From an uncultured Prevotella sp. (GTDB taxonomy: Bacteria > Bacteroidota > Bacteroidia > Bacteroidales > Bacteroidaceae): DNA of 39,977 nt. The notes beneath the pieces were generated by a model, which saw only the letters and a list, made by a program, of their open reading frames with translations, was not told where the DNA came from and did no database searches. Shown piece by piece: positions 8,445 to 17,485 of this stretch. The stretch's first letter is position 1, and each line of letters starts with the position of its first letter. Location: contig CAAGEG010000058.1 of the NCBI GenBank assembly GCA_900768785.1, forward strand, positions 1 to 39,977. The letters run 5' to 3'. The position numbers were made by a program, and so were the translations under genes.

Positions 8445-9683
8445 TTATTTCGTTAAGAGTTCAGCATCCTTAGTTTCAGGTGCATCTTCGCCATAAATTC
8501 TATAGCAGCATGTGTACAAAGAATATGCCCACACCTGCTTGAATTGCATTGTCTTATCGTAATCGCGAGCTTTTTCGAGATAAGAAATAGCTTGTTTATA
8601 AACGTCAACAATTACTTTTTCAGCAGCCGGAGAAATATTTCCCTTAGCGCTTTCACGCTCTGCAGCCTCCTGAGCCTTATACATATAACAGTTACCAATA
8701 GAAGCTAAAACAGCTACATTGTTAGGTTGTACTTTTGCAGCCTTTTCAAGAGATGCGATAGCACTATCCCACTTATGTTCATTCATATCAGCCTGACCGC
8801 TCATAGCTAATGCTGTAAAGTTCTCAGGGTCATTTGCAAGTTTGTTAGCAATTAAATCTCTAAGCGCCTGTTGGTCGTTTAAAGAGATATACATAGCACA
8901 AATGGTGCTGAAAATCATATCATTTTTCTCATCTTTTGCATATATTCCCTTCAGTTTATCAACATAAGCAAGAGAGTCTTCATGCGATTTTAGCTGAGCT
9001 TGCATTACAGCGAGTTTGATTTGCAAAGCATCTTTAGACACAGATTCATCGCTTATAGCAACGTCAGCATACTTTTCAGCCTTATCATATTCTTGTGCAA
9101 AATAAGCAAAACGTGCTGCATAATATGCCATCTGTGTAAGACTTGCATCCTTAGACTTATCGCATTCAGCGAAGAGAGGATATTCTGAGCTCTCTACATA
9201 TGTAGCCAAGTTCTTATAAGCCAATGCTTCGTTAGTGCTTTGATAGTAGATTCCGGCATTGATAAGATGGAAACGTATTGCGTAAAGACGTTCTGCGTTT
9301 GCCTTATGGAACTTAGGTTTAACCTTTCCTTTATCGTTTGGCTGATTGTCAAACTCATCACAGAGCTTGCCATTCTCCAACGCACGAAGTGCTGCATTGT
9401 AAAGACCGATAGTGTCATAAGGCTCTACCTTTGTCTTAAACTGCTCAGCCATCTGATTGCTTGTAATGGTTCCTTGCTCCTTAACAACCTTTGCATAATC
9501 TAAATCTACAAGAGCATTGTAACATTTAGCCTTCTGCTCGGCAGAGAGAGTGCCTAAATTTGTCTTCAACAGATTATATGCTTCATTATAATCTTTAGTC
9601 TTTGAGATCTGCTTAAACACATCTTGTGCCATTGCAGATAGGCTGAAAATTGAAGCGACAGCCAAAATTGCTAATTTTTTCAT
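8445..9683 (-). CDS. Secreted TPR protein downstream of gyrA (paralogue 1)
   Basis: 412 aa with a signal peptide (MKKLAILAVASIFSLSAMAQ) and helical TPR-type repeats throughout; the clearest is NDPENFTALAMSGQADMNEH and the following WDSAIASLEKAAKVQPNN. It starts 12 bp after the gyrA stop, so it is almost certainly co-transcribed with gyrA, an order that I recall as common in Bacteroidales. No lipobox cysteine is seen, so the mature protein should be free in the periplasm or on the surface. The next gene is a paralogue, implying local duplication. A link with DNA supercoiling is not implied by the sequence; the shared transcript may only tie its expression to growth. Confidence 0.85.
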   Translation of the reverse strand: MKKLAILAVASIFSLSAMAQDVFKQISKTKDYNEAYNLLKTNLGTLSAEQKAKCYNALVDLDYAKVVKEQGTITSNQMAEQFKTKVEPYDTIGLYNAALRALENGKLCDEFDNQPNDKGKVKPKFHKANAERLYAIRFHLINAGIYYQSTNEALAYKNLATYVESSEYPLFAECDKSKDASLTQMAYYAARFAYFAQEYDKAEKYADVAISDESVSKDALQIKLAVMQAQLKSHEDSLAYVDKLKGIYAKDEKNDMIFSTICAMYISLNDQQALRDLIANKLANDPENFTALAMSGQADMNEHKWDSAIASLEKAAKVQPNNVAVLASIGNCYMYKAQEAAERESAKGNISPAAEKVIVDVYKQAISYLEKARDYDKTMQFKQVWAYSLYTCCYRIYGEDAPETKDAELLTK

Positions 9684-9695
9684 AATAGTAGGTAA

Positions 9696-12323
9696 TTAGT
9701 TTTCTGTTTCTATAATATCTTCATTATCTTGTATATCTCCAACTATGTCGTTGTTTTCAGTTGATGTATTCTCAACCGACACATCAGAAGTGTTGTCTTT
9801 TCTTATTGCTTCGCTTGTTTGTGCCCAATTCTTTCTGCTTTCAGCTTCAACAATAGCTTCAAGATCGGAGCTCATAACCTTACAAACGCTTGAAATGACA
9901 TCGTTCTTCTTTGAAAGATTTATAAGTCTTACACCTTGTGTAGCGCGTCCCATAACACGACACTCAGATACTTTCAATCTTATAAGTATTCCACTCTTAT
10001 TGATAATCATAAGATCGTTATCGTCTGTAACTACTTTAATAGCAACAAGACGACCGGTCTTTTCGGTTATACTTAAAGTCTTGACGCCCTTTCCGCCACG
10101 ATTTGTGACACGATAGTCTTCAACCGAGCTGCGCTTACCATAACCATTCTCACTTACAACCATTATGGTTTCTTCTTCCGGTTTGTTAACAACGACCATT
10201 CCAACAACTTCGTCGTCACCTTCATCAAGGCGCATACCTCTAACACCGGTTGATACACGACCCATAGCTCTAACAGTACTCTCATGGAAACGTACTGCTC
10301 TACCATTTTTATCAGCTAATACGAGTTCATTATTGCCATTTGTCAATCTTACACCGATTACTTCGTCACCTTCAAGAATATTAATTGCTATAACACCATT
10401 AGCTCTTGGACGACTATAAGCTTCAAGCAATGTTTTCTTGATAAGACCATTCTTCGTAGCAAAAACAACATAATGACTATTGATAAACTCTTGATCGTCA
10501 AGACCGCGCAAGCGCAAGAAAGCATTTATACTATCATCACTTTCAATATTAAGAAGGTTTTGAATAGCACGTCCTTTAGAGTTCTTTGCACCTTCAGGTA
10601 TTTCATAGCATTTCAACCAATAGCAACGCCCCTTCTTAGTAAAGAACATCATAGTGTTATGCATCGTTGCAGGATATATATACTCTGTGAAATCCTGTTC
10701 ACGACTATGTGCTCCTTTACTGCCTACACCGCCACGCGCCTGTTCACGGAACTCTGATAACGGAGTACGTTTAATATATCCAAGATGGCTAATTGTGATA
10801 ACCACAGGGTCATTAGGATAGAAATCTTCAGGGTTAAACTCTTCACTGGAATATTTAATTTCCGTGCGACGAGCATCTCCGTATTTTTCTTTAACTTCCA
10901 AAAGTTCATCTTTCATGACCTTCTTACAGAGTTCAGGATTGTCAAGTATTGATTGCAAATAATCTATCAACTTCTCCAACTCTTCATATTCAGCATGCAA
11001 CTGATCCATACGCAAGCCTGTCAACTGACTTAGACGCATATCAACAATTGCTTTTGACTGCAATTCATCTAATTCAAAACGTTGTTCAAGATTACGTTGT
11101 GCCTCTGAAGGAGTCTTTGAAGCACGTATTATATGAACTACTTCATCTATATTGTCACATGCAATAATAAGACCCTTTAATATATGTGCACGTTCTTGAG
11201 CTTTTTTAAGGTCATATTTCGTACGACGTATCGTAACTTCATGTCTGTGTTCTACGAAATACTTAACACAATCTTTAAGAGTAAGCAAACGCGGACGCCC
11301 ATTTACCAACGCTATACAGTTGACAGAGAAAGAGCTTTGTAATGCTGTCATCTTGAAAAGTTTATTCAAAATAACATTTGCATTTGCATCTTTTTTCACG
11401 TCAATAACAATTCGCATACCCTGTCTTCCTGACTCATCATTGGCATTGCTGATTCCGTCAAGTTTACCTTCTTTAACGAGGTCTGCTATATACTCAATAA
11501 GTTGTGCTTTATTTACGCCGTAAGGAATTTCTGTTATAACAATCTTATCATGGCTTTCACTACTTTCAATCTCTGCTTTTGCACGTAGGACAATACGTCC
11601 CCTACCCGTTTCGTAAGCATCTTTTACTCCTTGTATGCCATAAATGCAGGCACGTGTTGGGAAATCAGGTGCTTTAATATACTGCATGAGACCCTCAACA
11701 TCGATATCCGGGTTGTCAATATAAGCACAACAGCCATCGATTACTTCACCAAGATTATGTGTAGGAATATTAGTTGCCATACCAACGGCAATACCATTGC
11801 CTCCATTTACAAGAAGATTTGGTATTTTTGTAGGCATAACAGTAGGCTCAACGAGTGAATCGTCAAAGTTGCTCATCATATCTACGGTATCTTTATCAAG
11901 ATCGTCCATAATATGTTCGCCCATCTTTGATAGACGACACTCTGTATATCGCATTGCAGCTGCGGAATCACCATCTACACTACCGAAATTACCTTGACCA
12001 TCAACAAGGGTATATCTCATATTCCAATCTTGTGCCATTCTTACAAGGGCGCCATAAACTGAACTATCACCATGAGGATGATACTTACCGAGAACTTCAC
12101 CCACAACGCGAGCACATTTCTTATATGGGTTAGAACTTGTATTTCCTATACCCATCATTCCATATAATATTCTACGGTGTACAGGTTTAAAGCCGTCCCT
12201 AACATCAGGTAACGCACGAGCTACAATAACAGACATAGAATAATCAATGTAAGAGGATTTCATTTCTTCCTCAATATTTATCTTGATTATTCTGTCTTGA
12301 TCAAAAGTGTTGTTAATATCCAT
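9696..12323 (-). CDS. gyrA: DNA gyrase subunit A
   Basis: 875 aa, full length. The A subunit of the type II topoisomerase that adds negative supercoils with GyrB. The breakage-rejoining domain has the catalytic tyrosine Y126 in AAAMRYTECRLSK. The quinolone region reads HPHGDSSVYGALVRM: S87 corresponds to E. coli S83 and G91 to E. coli D87. The C-terminal beta-pinwheel contains the GyrA box as TNRGGKG. An acidic tail rich in Asp, Glu and Asn ends the protein. The ATG at 12323 gives a normal start (MDINNTFDQDRIIKINIEEEM). The gene heads a unit with the TPR gene at 8445; the 245-bp region upstream to 12568 shows no clear promoter box. Confidence 0.98.
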   Translation of the reverse strand: MDINNTFDQDRIIKINIEEEMKSSYIDYSMSVIVARALPDVRDGFKPVHRRILYGMMGIGNTSSNPYKKCARVVGEVLGKYHPHGDSSVYGALVRMAQDWNMRYTLVDGQGNFGSVDGDSAAAMRYTECRLSKMGEHIMDDLDKDTVDMMSNFDDSLVEPTVMPTKIPNLLVNGGNGIAVGMATNIPTHNLGEVIDGCCAYIDNPDIDVEGLMQYIKAPDFPTRACIYGIQGVKDAYETGRGRIVLRAKAEIESSESHDKIVITEIPYGVNKAQLIEYIADLVKEGKLDGISNANDESGRQGMRIVIDVKKDANANVILNKLFKMTALQSSFSVNCIALVNGRPRLLTLKDCVKYFVEHRHEVTIRRTKYDLKKAQERAHILKGLIIACDNIDEVVHIIRASKTPSEAQRNLEQRFELDELQSKAIVDMRLSQLTGLRMDQLHAEYEELEKLIDYLQSILDNPELCKKVMKDELLEVKEKYGDARRTEIKYSSEEFNPEDFYPNDPVVITISHLGYIKRTPLSEFREQARGGVGSKGAHSREQDFTEYIYPATMHNTMMFFTKKGRCYWLKCYEIPEGAKNSKGRAIQNLLNIESDDSINAFLRLRGLDDQEFINSHYVVFATKNGLIKKTLLEAYSRPRANGVIAINILEGDEVIGVRLTNGNNELVLADKNGRAVRFHESTVRAMGRVSTGVRGMRLDEGDDEVVGMVVVNKPEEETIMVVSENGYGKRSSVEDYRVTNRGGKGVKTLSITEKTGRLVAIKVVTDDNDLMIINKSGILIRLKVSECRVMGRATQGVRLINLSKKNDVISSVCKVMSSDLEAIVEAESRKNWAQTSEAIRKDNTSDVSVENTSTENNDIVGDIQDNEDIIETEN

Positions 12324-12568
12324 TATTTTTTAGTATGTATTTTTCTGTTAAAATGCCATATAAGGGCATTTAAATTAATTCTAAGACGTTTTATGGTTAT
12401 TTCAGTCGGCTAAATTAACTCTTTTTATTGAGATATAAAAACCTTTATACGAAAGATTTTCATATATTAAAGATTTTATTGAATTTGATAAGTATTGAAC
12501 TAACGTATAGTTATGTACTATATTAATAATAATCCTCTTTTGATTATTAAACTACAAATATTAATAAC

Positions 12569-13981
12569 TTATCGTTTCAATTTCTTTTTTAATTTTAAAC
12601 GAGGTATCTTTAGAGTCATTCCTTCTGTTACTTCTTCTATACCATTATGTACTTGAATATAACATTCCATTCCATCACCAAGGTAAAATTTTGAAATACG
12701 CTTTAGTGTCTCACCTTTCCCTACTTTTATAGTGCATTCTGTACCTATTATATTATAAGCACCTGTACGAACCATTGATTGTGCTATTGACAGATTCTTG
12801 TTGGAATTGTTGTTGTCAATCTCTTTTTGAGGAGTTTGAGATGTCTTCTTTACATCCTTATCTTTTGATGTTATAAGTTCATCGTCTCCTTGTTTGGATT
12901 TCTTTGTTGTGTCTTGCACAACAGCTACCGGTGTTTTGGACACATTTATATTGTTTGATGTATCAGCCTTATGATTATTAACAGAAGACGTATTTTGCGT
13001 TAATGTTATTACAGGTTTGATATTTTGCTCGTCAGTATTTGCTTTATTGACACCCACATAGTAACCCAAACAAAACGCTAACAAGGCTACAATAACAAAG
13101 AGTAACACAAGAAACCATAAATGTCTGCCTACAAAGCACTTTTGTGACAAGTCTTCATCTAAAGAATCAATGACTTCTCTATCATCAAAAATATGTTCTT
13201 CTTCCGTATTTATATTAGGAATAATAGTTTGTTGTATCTCCGTTTTTTTATCTGATAAAGAATTTGTATCATTTAATTTCTCATCTTTTACATCCATATC
13301 TAACGGATTTGAAATCTCTGTCAATTCTGTTTCTATATCGTCATCAACATTATTACTTGTCTCTTCTGATAGATCACTATCGACATCTTGAGAAATTAAA
13401 CTTTTTTCCCCAATAACTTCGGGTGTTATAGTCTCTTGTTCAATGATTGTATTTGTAATACCTTCACTTGATTCTGATTGATTTACATTAGAAGTAACAA
13501 TTGGTTTATTATCTTCATTTATATCATTAGAAATACCGGAATCTAAATTATCTTCATTCTCATGAGTGTTTACATCTTCTGCAACCGGAGTATTATCTAT
13601 AATATATTCTGTTTCTTTAATTTCAGGTGTTCTTACAGCATTAAGTTCTTCTATATCTACACCTTCATTTATAACAACTGTTTCAAACTGAGCAAATGGT
13701 TTGTTTATCAAATCTTTTATTACAGCATCAGGAGTAAACGATATTTTACCATGACCACTAATAGTAACACGTTCTCCTGTATTTACGTTTACACTCTCAC
13801 GATCACGTACATCAACAATCTTAAAAGTTCCAAAACCTTTTACTTTTACCAATCCCTCAGTATCAAGACCATTACTTATGGTTGTGAAAGCCAAAGAAAC
13901 AAAACTTTCAGCATCTTTTTGTGATAATCCATGCTTTGATGCAATTTGTGCTGCAACATTCTGTAAATCTACCTTAGCCAT
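12569..13981 (-). CDS. Membrane-anchored HU-LysM protein
   Basis: 470 aa with an unusual build. Residues 1-95 are an HU/IHF-type DNA-binding domain (KVKGFGTFKIVDVRDRESVN, TGERVTISGHGKISFTPDAV). Residues about 100-280 are an acidic, Asn/Asp/Glu-rich, probably disordered linker. A single membrane helix follows at about 285-308 (WFLVLLFVIVALLAFCLGYY). After a second low-complexity linker comes a C-terminal LysM-like domain (VGKGETLKRISKFYLGDG... TLKIPRLK). This predicts DNA binding in the cytoplasm and cell-wall binding in the periplasm, a bridge between nucleoid and envelope; that role is inference. Its ATG overlaps the stop of the small HU gene by 8 bp, so the two are translationally coupled. 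Proteins of this type are known in Bacteroidetes but are not well studied. Confidence 0.85.
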   Translation of the reverse strand: MAKVDLQNVAAQIASKHGLSQKDAESFVSLAFTTISNGLDTEGLVKVKGFGTFKIVDVRDRESVNVNTGERVTISGHGKISFTPDAVIKDLINKPFAQFETVVINEGVDIEELNAVRTPEIKETEYIIDNTPVAEDVNTHENEDNLDSGISNDINEDNKPIVTSNVNQSESSEGITNTIIEQETITPEVIGEKSLISQDVDSDLSEETSNNVDDDIETELTEISNPLDMDVKDEKLNDTNSLSDKKTEIQQTIIPNINTEEEHIFDDREVIDSLDEDLSQKCFVGRHLWFLVLLFVIVALLAFCLGYYVGVNKANTDEQNIKPVITLTQNTSSVNNHKADTSNNINVSKTPVAVVQDTTKKSKQGDDELITSKDKDVKKTSQTPQKEIDNNNSNKNLSIAQSMVRTGAYNIIGTECTIKVGKGETLKRISKFYLGDGMECYIQVHNGIEEVTEGMTLKIPRLKLKKKLKR

Positions 13982-14267
13982 TATTACGTCCTCCGTTCTT
14001 TAAGCGTTCTTTTACAGCAGCCACAGGTTTAAAAGCAAGTACAAGCTTTGGAGGAACAAGCATTTTGTTACCCGTTCCGGGATTTACCACTACACGCTCC
14101 ATGCGTTTCTTTACTTCAAATGTTCCAAACGCAGGTATAGAAACAGAATTACCTTCTTGTAGCATATCCGTTATTGCATCTATCATCGTAGAAACCATTT
14201 TTTGAGTATCTTCTTGTGTATAGCTACATGTTTGAGATAACTCTGAAATAAAACTCTTATTATTCAT
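13974..14267 (-). CDS. HU-family DNA-binding protein
   Basis: 97 aa from the ATG at 14267 (MNNKSFISELSQTCSYTQED). An upstream ATG at 14333 in the same frame would add 22 hydrophobic residues unlike any HU and would overlap rimO, so I reject it. The HU fold shows EGNSVSIPAFGTFEVKKRMER, VVNPGTGNKMLVPPKLVLAF and KPVAAVKERL, matching the beta-arm and the helix after it. Such small dimers bend DNA and compact the nucleoid. It sits between rimO and the HU-LysM gene, whose start it overlaps by 8 bp. Confidence 0.92.
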   Translation of the reverse strand: MNNKSFISELSQTCSYTQEDTQKMVSTMIDAITDMLQEGNSVSIPAFGTFEVKKRMERVVVNPGTGNKMLVPPKLVLAFKPVAAVKERLKNGGRNNG

Positions 14268-14325
14268 GTTGGTAGTGGCTTTTAGTAAAAAAAATAAGTT
14301 TAAGTAATGATTAATACTTGTTATT

Positions 14326-15624
14326 TCATTCAACTATTCCATATAAGTCAAAATCATCACTATCTGTAATTCTAACATTATAAAATGTACCTTTTCTTAA
14401 TTGACGTTCTTTAACCGGTATAAGGACTTCCGGATCTACTTCCGGAGAACTGTATTCCGTACGACCAATATAATAGTCTCCTTCACGGCGGTCAATAATG
14501 ACCTTCATTAGTTTTCCTATATTTTGTGATGCTAATTCCGAACTTATTTTCTGCTGAAGCGCCATTAAACGATCTAATCTGCCACGTTTTACATCTTCAC
14601 TTATATTATCCGCATAATGCAAAGCGCTATATGTGTCGTCTTCTTCTGAATAGGCAAAAGCCCCCATCCTATCAAAACGAGCCCATTTAACAAAATCCAT
14701 AAGTTCTTCAAAGTCTTCTTCAGTCTCATCAGGGAAACCAACCATCATGGTAGTTCTAATAGCAATATCTGGAACAGCCGAACGCAATTTTTCTATCAAA
14801 CTATAAGTATTCTCTTTACTTATATTCCTGTGCATTGCTGACAACATATGATCAGACACATGTTGTAAAGCAATATCTATATATTTGCAGACATTAGAAT
14901 GATTACGCATTACATCTAATAATTCAAAAGGAAAATCTGTGGGATATGCATAGTGAAGACGTATCCATTTGACACCCGGAACATCTGCTATATCAGCAAT
15001 AAGTTCAGCAATCATACGTTTGCCATATATATCAATACCGTAATATGTCAATTCTTGTGCTATTATCTGAAACTCTTTAACACCTGAAGCAACTAAAGAT
15101 TTTACTTCATCAATTATTTCTTCTTTGGATCTACTTTTATAACGCCCGGTTATTATTGGTATAGCACAATAGGCACAATGCCTATCACAACCTTCACTTA
15201 TTTTTAAATATGCATAATGAGAAGGAGTTGAAATAAGCCTTTTATTATTACATGATGGTATTTCTGCCTTGCCTAAATCATTTAATAACTTCTTATAGTC
15301 AAACTTACCATAATATTTGTCAACCTGAGGAATCTCTTTTTCAAGTTCTTCTTTATATCTTTGTGACAAACATCCCATAACAAAGAGCTTTCCTAAGCGT
15401 CCTTCATCCTTAGCCTGTGCAAATCTTAGTATTGTGTTGATACTCTCTTCTTTTGCATCGCCAATAAATCCGCATGTGTTTATAACGGCAATTTCGCCTC
15501 TCGGATTTTTACTATCATGTGTACAATGGTAGCCATTAGCTTCAAACTGTTTCATAAGAATCTCCGTGTCAACAAGATTCTTAGAACATCCCATTGTTAT
15601 AAAGTCTATTTGGTTTTTCTTCAC
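14326..15624 (-). CDS. rimO: Ribosomal protein S12 methylthiotransferase RimO
   Basis: 432 aa, full length. Adds a methylthio group to the conserved aspartate of ribosomal protein S12 (position 88 or 89). N-terminal UPF0004 cluster cysteines are in ITMGCSKNLVDTE, INTCGFIGDAKEES and FVMGCLSQRY. The radical SAM motif is CDRHCAYCAIP, and the C-terminal TRAM domain runs from about residue 370. GRYKSRSKEEI after the cluster motif favours RimO over MiaB. Its ATG overlaps the ftsY stop by 4 bp (15621-15624), showing tight coupling. Confidence 0.96.
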   Translation of the reverse strand: MKKNQIDFITMGCSKNLVDTEILMKQFEANGYHCTHDSKNPRGEIAVINTCGFIGDAKEESINTILRFAQAKDEGRLGKLFVMGCLSQRYKEELEKEIPQVDKYYGKFDYKKLLNDLGKAEIPSCNNKRLISTPSHYAYLKISEGCDRHCAYCAIPIITGRYKSRSKEEIIDEVKSLVASGVKEFQIIAQELTYYGIDIYGKRMIAELIADIADVPGVKWIRLHYAYPTDFPFELLDVMRNHSNVCKYIDIALQHVSDHMLSAMHRNISKENTYSLIEKLRSAVPDIAIRTTMMVGFPDETEEDFEELMDFVKWARFDRMGAFAYSEEDDTYSALHYADNISEDVKRGRLDRLMALQQKISSELASQNIGKLMKVIIDRREGDYYIGRTEYSSPEVDPEVLIPVKERQLRKGTFYNVRITDSDDFDLYGIVE

Positions 15625-16580
15625 TTCTCGTTACTGAATAGGGTATCAACAAATTGTTCTTTGTTAAATAATTGCAGATCTTCCATACCTTCACCCAGCC
15701 CTATATACTTAACAGGAACTTTAAGTTGGTCTGATATACCTATTACAACGCCACCTTTGGCTGTTCCGTCTAACTTTGTTATTGCAAGACTGGTTATTTG
15801 GGTTACTGCTGAAAATTGTTTTGCTTGTTCAAAAGCATTCTGTCCGGTAGAGCCATCTAACACAAGCAATACTTCATCCGGTGCATTGGGCACAACTTTT
15901 TTCATGACATCCTTGATCTTCTTAAGCTCATTCATCAACCCAACCTTGTTGTGCAAGCGACCAGCAGTATCTATTATTACCACGTCGGCTTCATTGGCCT
16001 TTGCAGAACTCAATGTGTCAAATGCCACACTTGCGGGATCAGAACCCATTTGTTGCTTTATAACAGGAACTCCAACTCTATCTCCCCATATAACAAGTTG
16101 TTCTACAGCAGCAGCCCTAAATGTATCTGCAGCTCCAAGATATACATTTTTACCGGCTTTTTTAAATTGATAAGCCAATTTTCCTATGGTTGTGGTCTTA
16201 CCAACTCCATTGACACCAACTACCAAAATAACATATGGATTATGGTCTTTGGGCAAATCCCAACTTTCATTATCACCAGTATTATTTTCTGATAGTAAAG
16301 AAGCAATCTCTCCTCTTAATATCTGATTAAGTTCCGAAGTAGAAACATATTTATCTCTGGCTACACGTTCTTCAATTCTTCTAATGATTTTAATAGTTGT
16401 ATCTACACCTACATCAGATGTTATCAATATTTCTTCCAAATCGTCAAGAACGTCATCGTCAACTTTAGATTTTCCTGCTACTACCCGTGCAAGTTTGGAA
16501 AACACACTTTGTTTTGTTTTTTCCAAACCTTTATCAAGTGTTTCTTTTTGTGATTTATTAAATAATCCAAATATGCCCAT
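15621..16580 (-). CDS. ftsY: Signal recognition particle receptor FtsY
   Basis: 319 aa. The SRP receptor GTPase, which docks ribosome-SRP complexes at the membrane. N domain at residues about 1-100 (MGIFGLFNKSQKETLDKGLE). G1 P-loop GVNGVGKTTTIGKLAYQF, insertion-box region GAADTFRAAAVEQL, G3 DTAGRLHNK, G4 TKLDGTAKGGV and the closing GLGEGMEDLQLF are all present. It lacks the long acidic A domain of the E. coli protein, as is usual in Bacteroidetes. It has its own promoter at 16597-16628 placed so close that the 5' leader should be only about 10 nt. Confidence 0.97.
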   Translation of the reverse strand: MGIFGLFNKSQKETLDKGLEKTKQSVFSKLARVVAGKSKVDDDVLDDLEEILITSDVGVDTTIKIIRRIEERVARDKYVSTSELNQILRGEIASLLSENNTGDNESWDLPKDHNPYVILVVGVNGVGKTTTIGKLAYQFKKAGKNVYLGAADTFRAAAVEQLVIWGDRVGVPVIKQQMGSDPASVAFDTLSSAKANEADVVIIDTAGRLHNKVGLMNELKKIKDVMKKVVPNAPDEVLLVLDGSTGQNAFEQAKQFSAVTQITSLAITKLDGTAKGGVVIGISDQLKVPVKYIGLGEGMEDLQLFNKEQFVDTLFSNEK

Positions 16581-16596
16581 GCTAATTATTTTGCCA

Positions 16597-16628
16597 CAAA
16601 ATTAGTAAATTACATCCATATAAACAAA
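16597..16628 (-). promoter_or_regulatory. Promoter of ftsY-rimO-HU, giving a very short leader
   Basis: TTTG at 16625-16628, 20 nt, then TAATTTTG at 16597-16604, a good Bacteroidetes promoter on the minus strand. The predicted transcription start is near 16590, about 10 nt before the ftsY ATG at 16580. The TTTG box lies in the T-rich tail of the upstream terminator. Confidence 0.72.
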
Positions 16629-16631
16629 AAT

Positions 16632-16657
16632 AAGGTCACAAATAAAATTGTGACCTT
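16632..16657 (-). terminator. Terminator of the rpmB-rpmG-DUF4295 transcript
   Basis: Perfect 10-bp inverted repeat AAGGTCACAA / TTGTGACCTT with a 6-nt loop. On the minus strand it is followed by ATTTTTGTTTA. It lies 24 bp after the DUF4295 stop and separates the ribosomal protein genes from ftsY. Confidence 0.85.
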
Positions 16658-16680
16658 AATAATATATTATTGATATTCAA

Positions 16681-16839
16681 TCAATTTTTAAAGAAGTCTT
16701 TCACATCCTCATTAGGAACCATTTGCTCGTTAAAGATGTAAGCTCCGGTTTTGGGGCTTTTTACCATCTTTATAACCTTTGTATAAGCGCGACCATCCTT
16801 TGAACCTTCATGGAGGGTAGCGACGGTTTTCTTTGCCAT
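16681..16839 (-). CDS. DUF4295 small basic protein next to L28/L33
   Basis: 52 aa, read directly from the sequence: starts MAKKTVATLHEGSKDGRAYT and ends DVKDFFKN. It matches the DUF4295 family, confined to Bacteroidetes and always found beside rpmG and rpmB. The basic, lysine-rich N-terminus resembles that of ribosomal proteins. I recall that structures of Bacteroidetes ribosomes revealed an extra small large-subunit protein (named bL38); this may be the same family, but I am not certain. The gene begins 29 bp after rpmG ends and is followed by a terminator. Confidence 0.88.
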   Translation of the reverse strand: MAKKTVATLHEGSKDGRAYTKVIKMVKSPKTGAYIFNEQMVPNEDVKDFFKN

Positions 16840-16868
16840 ATCTTATATTACTTAGATTAAAAATATTA

Positions 16869-17057
16869 TTATTTAATTTCCTTATGAAGTGTCATTTTCT
16901 TCAAAATAGGATTATATTTCTTCAACTCCATTCTGTCCGGAGTGTTTTTACGGTTCTTTGTTGTTACATAACGACTTGTACCGGGAAGACCACTTGCCTT
17001 CATTTCGGTACACTCCAATATAACTTGTACCCTATTTCCTTTAGCTTTCTTTGCCAT
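16869..17057 (-). CDS. rpmG: 50S ribosomal protein L33
   Basis: 62 aa (MAKKAKGNRVQVILECTEMK...). The family signature TSRYVTTKNRKNTPDRMELKKYNP is nearly complete. Only one cysteine (C16) is present, so this is the zinc-free (C-minus) form, which lacks the two CxxC pairs. It starts 5 bp after the rpmB stop and is co-transcribed with it. Confidence 0.97.
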   Translation of the reverse strand: MAKKAKGNRVQVILECTEMKASGLPGTSRYVTTKNRKNTPDRMELKKYNPILKKMTLHKEIK

Positions 17058-17062
17058 GGTAA

Positions 17063-17326
17063 TTATTCTCCTAATACTTTAATATCTTTCCAATCACAAT
17101 ATCCTTTTGATACTGCATACTTAAGAGCTGCATCCAAACCTACTTTATTGATGAGGCGTAAACCTGCAGCACTTATTTTAAGACTTATCCAGCATTGTTC
17201 TTCTACATAGTAGAATTTCTTGCTAAAAAGATTTACATCAAAGCTACGTTTTGTGCGGTGCTTTGAGTGAGATACATTATTTCCGATTTGGGCTTTTTTG
17301 CCTGTTATTTGACAAATCTTAGACAT
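17063..17326 (-). CDS. rpmB: 50S ribosomal protein L28
   Basis: 87 aa (MSKICQITGKKAQIGNNVSH...). The N-terminal signature CQITGKKAQIGNNVSHSKHR and the KRSFDVNLFSKKFY segment are typical of L28. First gene of the L28-L33-DUF4295 unit, read from the promoter at 17379-17410, with a leader of about 45 nt. Confidence 0.97.
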   Translation of the reverse strand: MSKICQITGKKAQIGNNVSHSKHRTKRSFDVNLFSKKFYYVEEQCWISLKISAAGLRLINKVGLDAALKYAVSKGYCDWKDIKVLGE

Positions 17327-17378
17327 TGCTACCTACAATTTTTTTGTTAAATTTTTGATACTTATTCCAAACAGAGTG

Positions 17379-17410
17379 CAAAATTAGTAACTTTTTCCGA
17401 ATAATCCAAA
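17379..17410 (-). promoter_or_regulatory. rpmB promoter
   Basis: TTTG at 17407-17410, 20 nt, then TAATTTTG at 17379-17386 on the minus strand, upstream of rpmB. The same arrangement and the same -7 sequence TAATTTTG occur at the ftsY promoter. Confidence 0.72.
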
Positions 17411-17485
17411 TATTTCAACTAATAATCAAATATTTATTGTTTTTTTGCAAAATAAATGCTGCTTATTTTGTATTAAGCCTTGTTT

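Noticed and set aside
12030..12090. GyrA Gly91 (E. coli D87 position) as a quinolone-resistance mutation
   Set aside because: Bacteroidales naturally differ at this position, and S87 is intact; no reason to call acquired resistance.
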